Shown here piece after piece: positions 1-6,788 of a stretch of DNA of 33,058 nt. This DNA comes from Corynebacterium sp. HMSC04H06 (lineage in GTDB: Bacteria; Actinomycetota; Actinomycetes; Mycobacteriales; Mycobacteriaceae): positions 1 through 33,058 of the forward strand of contig NZ_KV823458.1 of the NCBI RefSeq assembly GCF_001815935.1, in the 5' to 3' direction. Every line of letters starts with the position of its first letter. Position 1 is the stretch's first letter. The position numbers were made by a program, and so were the translations under genes. The notes beneath the pieces were generated by a model. That model was not told where the DNA came from and made no database searches. It saw only the letters and a list, made by a program, of their open reading frames with translations.

Positions 1-3
1 CTC

Positions 4-43
4 AGTCCAACTAATGGGGAGCAGTTCACTGGGTTGGGCTTTT
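4..43 (+). terminator. Terminator-like hairpin at the left edge
   Basis: AGTCCAAC (4-11) can pair with GTTGGGCT (33-40) over 8 bp with one G-U wobble, and TTTT follows directly on the plus strand. The loop of about 21 nt is long and contains a weak CAGT/ACTG pairing. It would end a plus-strand gene lying left of the window. On the minus strand, as a terminator for the tRNA-Glu gene, the stem has a mismatch and no T tract. Confidence 0.35.
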
Positions 44-49
44 ACGTTG

Positions 50-122
50 TACCCCGTACGGGATTTGAACCCGTGTTACCGCCGTGAGAGGGCGGCGTCC
101 TAGGCCGCTAGACGAACGGGGC
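50..122 (-). tRNA. tRNA-Glu (anticodon CTC), copy 1
   Basis: On the minus strand a 73-nt cloverleaf is visible: acceptor arm GCCCCGT pairing with ACGGGGT, then discriminator A; an anticodon stem CCGCC/GGCGG around the loop CTCTCAC, giving anticodon CTC for codon GAG; and a T-arm with GGGTTCAAATCCC. CCA is not encoded. The sequence is identical over its whole length to the copy at 702-774. Confidence 0.96.
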
Positions 123-168
123 CTAGCCTGTCCACAGCAGCGAACGCTGTGCGTTGCGGACTTGAATT

Positions 169-197
169 ACTCTAAACTATGCGCCAAGCATCAACAA
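169..197 (-). promoter_or_regulatory. Candidate promoter of tRNA-Glu copy 1
   Basis: On the minus strand TTGTTG (192-197) and TAGAGT (169-174) are 17 bp apart, each matching the sigma-A consensus at 4 of 6 positions. Transcription would start near 162, about 40 nt upstream of the tRNA. This rests on motif matching only. Confidence 0.4.
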
Positions 198-217
198 ATC
201 AGCAGCTGAGAACATAA

Positions 218-346
218 AAATCCCAGTGCGGTAGTGACAGTTCCTTCTGTCCGGCCGGATGCGAATCGAATCAGTGGTTATTTCGCTTGCAGTCTGTCTG
301 ACTGTCAGTGGCCCGAAGGATCCTCAGCTACGCTGCACTGGGATTT
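218..346. repeat. 129-bp stem-loop with perfect 12-bp terminal inverted repeats
   Basis: AAATCCCAGTGC (218-229) is repeated inverted as GCACTGGGATTT (335-346). Complementarity continues inward imperfectly (GTAG-TGA against the complement of TCAGCTAC), and TGACAG (235-240) can pair with CTGTCA (302-307). It could be a structured RNA or a short non-autonomous element. No clear target-site duplication flanks it. Confidence 0.55.
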
Positions 347-667
347 CGTTTCTGCGTCGAGATTCATCCTCGTTCAGCTCCTGTACTTCGTGCAATAGTC
401 GCGGTGGGAAGTTATGAATTATGGCAATGCCGCATCTTCACGAGCTATAAATCTTCGTCGCGCTTAAGACGGAAAGAAGCTTTCATCCAATCTCCTTTTC
501 TTTCGGTTAACGTCTTGAGGCCTAGTATATGACCAGCTCAGAGGGGATGGAAGCGATTGGAGAAAATCTCGAAAATGGCGGGGGGTCCTACCCCACCGGG
601 CCCGGCAACTTGAGCTTTCCCGGCAGTGGTCTGGGGTAGGTTAATACCACCCTGCGGACACGAAAGC

Positions 668-692
668 AGGCAGTCAGTAAAACTGACTGCCT
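668..692 (-). terminator. Hairpin downstream of tRNA-Glu copy 2
   Basis: Positions 668-678 (AGGCAGTCAGT) pair perfectly with 682-692 over 11 bp around a 3-nt loop. It lies 9 nt beyond the 3' end of the minus-strand tRNA-Glu gene at 702-774. The trailing minus-strand sequence GCTTTCG has only a short T run, so termination is plausible but the tail is weak. Confidence 0.6.
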
Positions 693-701
693 TCCGATTT
701 G

Positions 702-774
702 TACCCCGTACGGGATTTGAACCCGTGTTACCGCCGTGAGAGGGCGGCGTCCTAGGCCGCTAGACGAACGGGGC
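702..774 (-). tRNA. tRNA-Glu (anticodon CTC), copy 2
   Basis: A 73-nt minus-strand cloverleaf identical to the copy at 50-122, with acceptor GCCCCGT/ACGGGGT and anticodon CTC. It lies 39 nt downstream of the tRNA-Gln gene, so the two are probably transcribed together and end at the hairpin 668-692. Confidence 0.96.
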
Positions 775-813
775 ATAGAACTGTGACTCCAGGTTTTAAC
801 CCCTTTATCACTG

Positions 814-885
814 CTGGCCTACCAGGACTCGAACCTAGAACGACGGTACCAGAAACCGCTGTGTTGCCAATTACACCATAGGCCA
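814..885 (-). tRNA. tRNA-Gln (anticodon CTG)
   Basis: On the minus strand: acceptor TGGCCTA/TAGGCCA with discriminator G, anticodon stem GCGGT/ACCGT around the loop TTCTGGT (anticodon CTG, codon CAG), and T-arm GGTTCGAGTCC. Length 72 nt without CCA. First gene of a probable tRNA-Gln/tRNA-Glu transcript. Actinobacteria generally charge this tRNA indirectly, through GluRS and the GatCAB amidotransferase. Confidence 0.95.
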
Positions 886-914
886 ATTGTTGCTTTGCTT
901 TTTGGTTGGGAGGT

Positions 915-944
915 TATTTAATCTCTCGCAACCGCTCGCTGCAA
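915..944 (-). promoter_or_regulatory. Candidate promoter of the tRNA-Gln/tRNA-Glu unit
   Basis: Minus-strand TTGCAG (939-944) and TAAATA (915-920) are 18 bp apart, about 30 bp upstream of the tRNA-Gln 5' end. Motif match only. Confidence 0.35.
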
Positions 945-963
945 CGGTTAATAACTATAACCA

Positions 964-1035
964 CCCCGGCGGCACACTAGCAAATCGCCTGCATAGAGGT
1001 GGTTTTTAGCGCTATTTTTAGTGTGCCTGCCGGGG
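964..1035. repeat. Long-armed inverted repeat between gltX and tRNA-Gln
   Basis: CCCCGGCGGCACACTA (964-979) is the inverse of TAGTGTGCCTGCCGGGG (1019-1035) apart from one extra base. Inside lies the 18-bp palindromic stretch TTTTTAGCGCTATTTTTA (about 1003-1020). It follows the gltX stop, so it may stabilise or end the gltX transcript, although no classical T tract follows either arm. Confidence 0.5.
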
Positions 1036-1055
1036 ATGAATTACAGCGTGTGGAT

Positions 1056-2540
1056 TTAGGCTTGCGCGCTTTCCCACGGGGCCTTGGCCAGGGCGGCCCG
1101 CAGGCGGTTGAGCGTGGACTCCTTGCCGAGCAGCTCCATGGACTCAAACAGCGGCGGGGACACCGCAGCGCCGGAGATGGCTACGCGCAGGGCGCCGTAG
1201 GCCTTGCGCGGCTTGAGCCCCAGATCCTCGATGAGAGCCTTCGACAGGGCCGCCTCGATGGGTTCAGTGGTCCAGTCCTCGATGGGCTCCAGCGTCGCTA
1301 TGGCAACCTCGAGGGGTTGGACGGCGTCCTTCTTGAGGTTCTTGCGGGCGGACTTCTCGTCGAGCTCCAGATCCTCGTCGGCGGTGACGAGGAATTTGAG
1401 CAGGCCGTAGGCATCGGACAGCGTCTTAATGCGGGTCTGGACGAGGTCCGCGGCGAAGGCGAACTTCTCTGGGGCGTAGTCGGCCGGGAAGTCGGTGTAC
1501 TCCGTCAGGTAGTTGCGCAGGCGGAAGGCGAATTCCTCCAGCTCCAGCAGACGGATGTGGTCGGCGTTGATGGCCTCGAGCTTCTTCTGGTCGAAGCGGG
1601 CCGGGTTACCCAGCACGTCGTGGACGTCGAAGTTTTTGACCAGCTCGTCGGTGCCGAAGATGTCCTGGTCTGCGGACAGGGACCACCCCAGCAGGGACAG
1701 GTAGTTGAGCATGCCCTCCGGGATAATGCCGTTGTCGCGGTGGTTGAACAGGTTGGACTGCGGGTCGCGCTTGGACAGCTTCTTGTTGCCCTCCCCCATC
1801 ACGAACGGCAGGTGGCCGAACTGCGGGGTGAACTCAGCAACGCCGATCTGCTTCAGGGCCTCATAGAGGGCCAACTGGCGCGGGGTCGAGGACAAAAGGT
1901 CCTCGCCGCGGAGGACGTGGGTAATGCCCATCAGAGCGTCGTCAACCGGGTTGACCAGCGTGTAGAGCGGCTCACCGTTGGAGCGGGCCACCACGTAGTC
2001 CGGCTGGGTCTCGGCCTTGAAGGTCATCTCGCCGCGGACCAGGTCGGTCCAGGACCAGTCCAGCTCCGGCATGCGCAGGCGCCAGACGGGCTTGCGGCCC
2101 TCGCCCTCGAAGGCATCGATCTGCTCCTGGGTGAGCTCGCGGTCGTAGTTGTCGTAGCCGAGCTTCGGGTCGCGGCCGGCGGCCTTGTGGCGCTCCTCAA
2201 CCTCCTCGGCGGTGGAATAGGCCGGGTAGACCAGGCCGGCGTCCTTCAGCTTCTGCAGGACGTTGGCGTAGATGTCCTTGCGCTGGGACTGGCGGTACGG
2301 CTCGTGCGGGCCGCCCACATCAATACCTTCGTCCCAGCCCAGCCCCAGCCAGGTCAGGGAATCAATAATCGCCTGGTAGGACTCCTCGGAGTCGCGGGAG
2401 GCGTCCGTATCCTCAATTCGGAAAATCAGTTTGCCACCGGTGTGGCGCGCATAGGCCCAGTTAAACAGGGCCGTGCGCACCATCCCCACGTGTGGGGTGC
2501 CGGTCGGCGACGGACAGAATCGTACACGTACATCACTCAT
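1056..2540 (-). CDS. gltX: Glutamyl-tRNA synthetase (GluRS)
   Basis: A class I aminoacyl-tRNA synthetase of 494 residues that charges tRNA-Glu. In bacteria lacking GlnRS it also mischarges tRNA-Gln, which GatCAB then amidates. The N-terminus shows [14 protein letters not shown] with the HIGH-type signature as PHVG, a central [13 protein letters not shown] segment that binds the tRNA acceptor, and the KMSKR-type loop KKLSKRD. The length fits the family. The frame stays open further upstream, but ATG at 2540 starts exactly where homologues begin ([14 protein letters not shown]). TACGAT (2548-2553) lies 7 nt upstream with no Shine-Dalgarno, which suggests a leaderless mRNA. Its two probable substrates, tRNA-Glu and tRNA-Gln, are encoded just downstream on the same strand. 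Confidence 0.97.
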   Translation of the reverse strand: MSDVRVRFCPSPTGTPHVGMVRTALFNWAYARHTGGKLIFRIEDTDASRDSEESYQAIIDSLTWLGLGWDEGIDVGGPHEPYRQSQRKDIYANVLQKLKDAGLVYPAYSTAEEVEERHKAAGRDPKLGYDNYDRELTQEQIDAFEGEGRKPVWRLRMPELDWSWTDLVRGEMTFKAETQPDYVVARSNGEPLYTLVNPVDDALMGITHVLRGEDLLSSTPRQLALYEALKQIGVAEFTPQFGHLPFVMGEGNKKLSKRDPQSNLFNHRDNGIIPEGMLNYLSLLGWSLSADQDIFGTDELVKNFDVHDVLGNPARFDQKKLEAINADHIRLLELEEFAFRLRNYLTEYTDFPADYAPEKFAFAADLVQTRIKTLSDAYGLLKFLVTADEDLELDEKSARKNLKKDAVQPLEVAIATLEPIEDWTTEPIEAALSKALIEDLGLKPRKAYGALRVAISGAAVSPPLFESMELLGKESTLNRLRAALAKAPWESAQA

Positions 2541-2697
2541 GCCCACCATCGTAGACGAGCCGACGGCCCGCAATTCGCTGAGCCTGCGCGCCACGCGCCA
2601 CCGGACCACCCGGACGGCGCTACCCCCGCCACTATTGGGAATATTATTCATTAGTCGTCGTCAGGGCCCCGTCGCACCGCACCGCAGGGGTAGACTA

Positions 2698-2741
2698 TTT
2701 GGAGTGGAAACCGTTTTCTTTAATCTGGGGTGGAAACCCCA
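2698..2741 (+). promoter_or_regulatory. Promoter with Zur-like operator of the anchored-repeat ABC operon
   Basis: A weak -35 (TTTGGA, 2698-2703, or TTGGAG one base on) and a -10 TAATCT (2721-2726) are 17 bp apart. The spacer holds the imperfect palindrome TGGAAACCGTTTTCT (2705-2719), which matches the actinobacterial Zur-type consensus TGAAAATCATTTTCA, as I remember it, at 11 of 15 positions. The 9-mer GTGGAAACC occurs at 2704-2712 and again at 2730-2738. The second copy lies inside a small hairpin TGGGGT/ACCCCA (2726-2741) at the probable mRNA 5' end. Zinc repression is inferred from the palindrome and the operon content. Confidence 0.5.
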
Positions 2742-2765
2742 AACTGAAGAAAGGCTTTCCCGACC

Positions 2766-5180
2766 GTGGCTAAATTCCGGCGTCGCTGCATCGCTCTGCT
2801 CCTCACCCCTGCCCTCCTGTCGCCCGCGACTGCACTAGCCGGGCCCGACGACGGTAAGATCGTCGCGACGCAGACCCACATCGACTCTCCCAAGACATTC
2901 TGGGAAAACGACTCCTTCGCGCTGAAATCGGAGTTCCACCGAAAAGCCCACCCCTTGGACCAGACCGTGGCCTGGGTGGGCAAGGGCTGGGCGGCAGGCA
3001 GCGGCCAGCAGCAATACCAGTTCCAGCTGCCGGAGGATGATTCCTTCTCCTTCGCAGGCAAGCCCGGCGATGTCGTTTACAACGCCCCGGCCAACCCGCG
3101 CGGCAACCACGACCCCATCTGGATGGGGTTTGGCTCGGACCGAGGCCTGCCGGTGGCAGATTTTCGGGGAAACGTGGCCTCGCTGGATCTGGTCTCTGTG
3201 GACGGCCCAGGCGACTTCGAGCTCTACAACTGGCTGCCCGGCCAAGCTCCGGAGCGGATCTTCGGCTCTTTTGCGGACTCGGCGCATTCCACCCCGCTGG
3301 AGGCCGGCACGCACACCCACAACCACATGCTCTTTACCAAGCCGGGGCGCTACGAAATCACCTACCGCACCACGGCCCGTACCGCCGCCGGCAAACTAGT
3401 GGCCTCTCAGCCGACGACCACCTCCATCCAGGTCGGCGGCCAGGGCCCGCTCGATGACCCGACGGAGCCGCTGGAGCAGCGCTACCGGGCTGCCGGTGCC
3501 GGGGACCGCGACTCGTTGCAGTCCGCCGGCTACCACTTGCGGGTGAGCCCGAAGACGGAGAAGGACAAGGACGGCGACGAGAACCTGACCACCCTGGGTT
3601 TCCGCGCCGAACAACCCGTCGACGGCACGCTGACGGTCTTCCACGACGGCTACTTCCTCACCGACCTGCCGGTCAAGGGCGGCCGCGCCCAGTTCGACGA
3701 GCTGTTGGGCGCCGGTGATTCCCGCCTGCAAGCCGTCTTCGTGCCCGACGGGGACTCCGCCCCGCGGTGGGTCTCCGACGTCATCGCGACCACCGCGGCC
3801 AAGCGCCAGGGCGAGTCCCGCGCGAGCACTACTGAGCACTCGCAGGAGCCTAGCGCCTGGGAGGTGGCCTCGCAGCCGCGCGGCATGGCCGCCACCACGG
3901 AGGCCACCGTTTCCGACCAGTCCGCGAAGGTGCGCGTGGAACCGGCGGCCAACGGGCAGTCCCGGCTGGTTATTGATACCGCCGACCCGCACTACACCGG
4001 CTTTATCACCGGCGGGATGTACTCGTCAAAGGACGACGAGCTGCCGATCATCGATTTCCACGCCTCCGTCACCGCCGGCCACGGCGAGTACTACTTCAAG
4101 AAGGACTGGGACGGCGACGACACGCTCAAACTCAAGTTCACCCCCCACCCGCTGGTCACCGACCTTTCCCCCACCGAGGCGGTCATCACCGAGGACTACT
4201 CCCCGACCGGGACGTTCGAAAAGACCGTCTCACTTGCCGGCGCGGATGCCGCCCGGCCCACGCCGGGTGTCCCCGGCCAGACTCCTGCCCGCTGCGGCGA
4301 GCGCTATCTGTTGGATAAAGGCCATGTGGATGTGGCGGCATCGCCAAGCGCGGAGGGCTTCGACGTCGGCCTGAAGGACGACACAGGCCTGACCGGGAAG
4401 AAGGACCCGGTCCACCGGCTGGATGAGGTGGTGCTGGGCGTGCGCGAAAACGCGCAGCGCACCCGGACCTTGGCCATGGCGGATAAGGCCCTGGACTTCA
4501 TGGGCCCGGTGGGTAAAAAGTTTTTCCTACTGCCGCAGACCCAAAAGGACGGCGTTATCTGGCCGGGCTATAACACCGAGGCGCTGGACTACAGCGCCTA
4601 CGCGAAGGGTTCGGTCACCCTGGAGCTGGACCCGGTGCACGTCCCGGACGGGGCGAGCTGGGGCCTATTTACCAACCAGGGCCTGGGCTCCGAGGTGGCG
4701 GTGCTGGCCGATTCCCGCGCCAAGGACACGACCGTGGAGACCCAGATGGCCTCGCACGTGCACGCCAACTGGGCCTTTAGCACGCCGGGCTGGTACCAGT
4801 TCGCCGTCAGCTTCCGGGCGCGCACCACCGACGGCCGCGAGGTCAGCTCGCGCCCGCAGGTGCTCAGCTTCGCCGTGGGCGACGACGCCATCGACGACTG
4901 CGTGAAAAACGGAGCCCCGGACCAGGGATCCCAGCCGAATCCGGATCCGAAACCCGAACCGGAGCCAAAACCAGACCCCAGGCCCCAGCCGGGCCCGCAC
5001 CAGCCGGGCACGGGCGATGTGGTGCTGTCCTCCTTCCAGCCGCTGGCGCTGTTCGTGCCGCTGGCAGTCCTCGGGGTGGTCGGCGCCGCGGTCAGCTTCG
5101 TCTTCCGGCACGTGCCCGGGGTAGCCACCGCCGTCGAGCGCTTCCTGGCCGGGCTTGGCCGCTCAACAACCATCCGATAA
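2766..5180 (+). CDS. Large surface-anchored repeat protein of the metal ABC system (anch_rpt_wall type)
   Basis: A secreted protein of 804 residues, first gene of the operon. The GTG start has AAGAAAGG 11 nt upstream. Residues 1-26 form a signal peptide ending TALA. The mature part has a first surface-repeat module (about 30-225, with HTH at 183-185), a central beta-rich region, and a second clear module (about 510-712, GHVD at 519-522 and HVHANWAFSTPGWY from 664). The only mature cysteines, C510 and C712, bracket that second module. A Pro-x linker rich in Pro, Lys, Glu and Asp (about 719-748) leads to a single membrane segment (about 759-783) and a short basic tail. There is no LPxTG. The architecture fits the 'ABC transporter-associated repeat protein' family (TIGR03773). 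Binding metal at the surface and passing it inward is inference. Confidence 0.85.
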   Translation: MAKFRRRCIALLLTPALLSPATALAGPDDGKIVATQTHIDSPKTFWENDSFALKSEFHRKAHPLDQTVAWVGKGWAAGSGQQQYQFQLPEDDSFSFAGKPGDVVYNAPANPRGNHDPIWMGFGSDRGLPVADFRGNVASLDLVSVDGPGDFELYNWLPGQAPERIFGSFADSAHSTPLEAGTHTHNHMLFTKPGRYEITYRTTARTAAGKLVASQPTTTSIQVGGQGPLDDPTEPLEQRYRAAGAGDRDSLQSAGYHLRVSPKTEKDKDGDENLTTLGFRAEQPVDGTLTVFHDGYFLTDLPVKGGRAQFDELLGAGDSRLQAVFVPDGDSAPRWVSDVIATTAAKRQGESRASTTEHSQEPSAWEVASQPRGMAATTEATVSDQSAKVRVEPAANGQSRLVIDTADPHYTGFITGGMYSSKDDELPIIDFHASVTAGHGEYYFKKDWDGDDTLKLKFTPHPLVTDLSPTEAVITEDYSPTGTFEKTVSLAGADAARPTPGVPGQTPARCGERYLLDKGHVDVAASPSAEGFDVGLKDDTGLTGKKDPVHRLDEVVLGVRENAQRTRTLAMADKALDFMGPVGKKFFLLPQTQKDGVIWPGYNTEALDYSAYAKGSVTLELDPVHVPDGASWGLFTNQGLGSEVAVLADSRAKDTTVETQMASHVHANWAFSTPGWYQFAVSFRARTTDGREVSSRPQVLSFAVGDDAIDDCVKNGAPDQGSQPNPDPKPEPEPKPDPRPQPGPHQPGTGDVVLSSFQPLALFVPLAVLGVVGAAVSFVFRHVPGVATAVERFLAGLGRSTTIR

Positions 5181-5204
5181 TCGCTTTTCCGAAAGGTAAC
5201 TTCC

Positions 5205-6788
5205 ATGCGAGTTGCGCACTACACCCGCCGCGCCGGCCACCACGTGGGCGCGCTGGTCGCCGCGGTCTTTCTTGTTCTGCTTGCGGCGGTCCTTCCCGCC
5301 GCCCGGGCCGAGGCCATCACCTTTGATTCCGGGCACGTCGATGCCTTCTACGTCACCGCCAACGGCGGCGAGCTGGACCTGGCGCTGAAGGAGGACGTCA
5401 CCGGCTCCGGGGTGGTACGGGCACCGCAAGAGGTGACCCTGCAGGTCAACGAGCAGGCCTGGACTGACGCCACGGAATCCGTCGACGGCATCGGCGCCAG
5501 CACCTACCTGCTGCCGCAGACCCAGGACCCGAACCTGCTCTGGCCGGGTTGGGACACCCAAGCCGTGCGCGCCGGCGGCTTCGGGCAGGTCGACTTGAAC
5601 TTCGACGAAGTCACCGGGCCGGGCGCGGTCTACGCCTTCGAATCCACCGGCTTCGGTGACTTGGGCGGGGTGACCACCGACGGCGGCCTGGAGCTAGCCG
5701 CCGGGGCAGTGATCTCCCAGCAGACCCCGGCGCACCGGCACGTCAACTGGGCTTTTAGCGAACCGGGCACGTACACGATGACTGTGCGCGCTACTGCCGA
5801 CGGCGCCGAGAGCAGCCCGCAGACCTATACCTGGGTGGTCGGCGAGTCAGGCGGCGAGCATCAGGACGCGGGTGCGGGCGAGGCGGCATCGGAAAGCGGT
5901 GGGTCTGCCCAGGTCGGGCAGGACGATGCCTCTTCCGAGCCCGGGGCACGCGGTGGTGCGCCGGCAGCCGCAGCGGACAAGGGGCAGCCGGGCCGCTGCA
6001 CGCCGGGGATCCAGCCGCAAGTCAAGGACGACTCCACGACCCCCGCGCGCTGGGTCCCAGCCGACGATGCCGTCTTCCACCTCTCCGACGCCGCCCGCGC
6101 CGATCTGCCCGAGGACATTGGCCCGGTGGGTCGCGGCTCGGCGTGGATGATCGGTTCCACGCAGCAGCCGGGCGTGCCCTGGCTGGGCGCTAATACCCAG
6201 CATCCGACGATGCTGGAGCACCTCGACGGGCCCGTGACCTGGGAGCTGACCGAGTTTTCCGGGCCCGGCGCGATGATGGTCTATTCGCAGGGCCAGCTGG
6301 GCCAAATCGTGGGCAAGGAATGGTTCCGGGCGGAAGGCAACAACCCGTCCGGGTCCACCACCCTCGACCCGAATATCCACGTCCACCCCAACTGGCTCTT
6401 TAGCGAGCCCGGCACCTACCGGGTGACGATTTCCCAGTCGGCCCGCCTGACCAACGGCAAGGACGTCTCCGGGCAGGCCACGCTGACCTTCGTGGTGGGC
6501 GGCCAGGCCCCGGCCGGCGCGTTCACCGAGGGCCACTTCGACTTAGGCGGCCAGGTCAACCCGGACGGCGAGACCTGCGCCGCGGGTGCCACTTCTTCCG
6601 GGACCCAGCCGGCGGCGGGCGCAGCTACCGGGCAGGGTGCGGCTACCGGTTCGTCGACGGCAGCGGGCGGCGCGCTGGCCAATACCGGGACCTCGTTGAT
6701 GAATACGGCCATCGCCGTGTTGGGCATCGGCCTGGCGGTCCTCGGCATCGGAATGGCGCGCTGGGCACTGGTAGAAGGGCGCCGTTAA
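5205..6788 (+). CDS. Surface-anchored two-repeat protein with LANTG sorting signal
   Basis: A secreted protein of 527 residues, starting 24 nt after the previous gene with GAAAGG at 5191-5196. A signal peptide (about 1-36) precedes two surface-repeat modules: one at about 40-213 (GHVD at 43-46, HRHVNWAFSEPGTY from 177) and one at about 265-440 (HVHPNWLFSEPGTY from 392), followed by a GHFD motif. A Gly/Ser/Ala/Glu-rich linker separates them. The only mature cysteines, C265 and C458, bracket the second module. The C-terminus reads LANTG (491-495), a hydrophobic stretch and a tail ending EGRR, as in a sortase substrate with the LAxTG variant. The stop codon overlaps the next start (TAATG). Probably a wall-linked metal-binding partner of the transporter. 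Confidence 0.85.
   Translation: MRVAHYTRRAGHHVGALVAAVFLVLLAAVLPAARAEAITFDSGHVDAFYVTANGGELDLALKEDVTGSGVVRAPQEVTLQVNEQAWTDATESVDGIGASTYLLPQTQDPNLLWPGWDTQAVRAGGFGQVDLNFDEVTGPGAVYAFESTGFGDLGGVTTDGGLELAAGAVISQQTPAHRHVNWAFSEPGTYTMTVRATADGAESSPQTYTWVVGESGGEHQDAGAGEAASESGGSAQVGQDDASSEPGARGGAPAAAADKGQPGRCTPGIQPQVKDDSTTPARWVPADDAVFHLSDAARADLPEDIGPVGRGSAWMIGSTQQPGVPWLGANTQHPTMLEHLDGPVTWELTEFSGPGAMMVYSQGQLGQIVGKEWFRAEGNNPSGSTTLDPNIHVHPNWLFSEPGTYRVTISQSARLTNGKDVSGQATLTFVVGGQAPAGAFTEGHFDLGGQVNPDGETCAAGATSSGTQPAAGAATGQGAATGSSTAAGGALANTGTSLMNTAIAVLGIGLAVLGIGMARWALVEGRR

Larger units (their letters stand above)
123..667. other. Gene-free interval between the two tRNA-Glu copies
   Basis: I see no convincing protein gene here. 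The only sizeable open frame (308-532, 74 codons) lacks a ribosome binding site, has atypical codon use and overlaps the inverted repeat at 218-346. The first 400 bases are clearly less GC-rich than the flanking genes. A second foldable segment runs from 587 to 640 (CCTACCCC and GGGGTAGG, 8 bp, enclosing CCGGG/CCCGG). A promoter for the left tRNA is the only function I can propose with any support. Confidence 0.5.

Noticed and set aside
308..532. 74-codon plus-strand frame between the tRNA-Glu copies
   Set aside because: No ribosome binding site or TAnnnT at the right distance, codon use unlike the neighbours, no recognisable motif, and it overlaps the inverted repeat.
2541..2651. N-terminal extension of GluRS by 37 residues
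   Set aside because: Homologues start at MSDVRVRF, and the extension has no family similarity or ribosome binding site.
999..2654. Long plus-strand open frame of 551 codons
   Set aside because: It is the antisense shadow of gltX. The Val/Gly/Leu-rich translation has no family motifs, while the minus strand encodes a complete GluRS.
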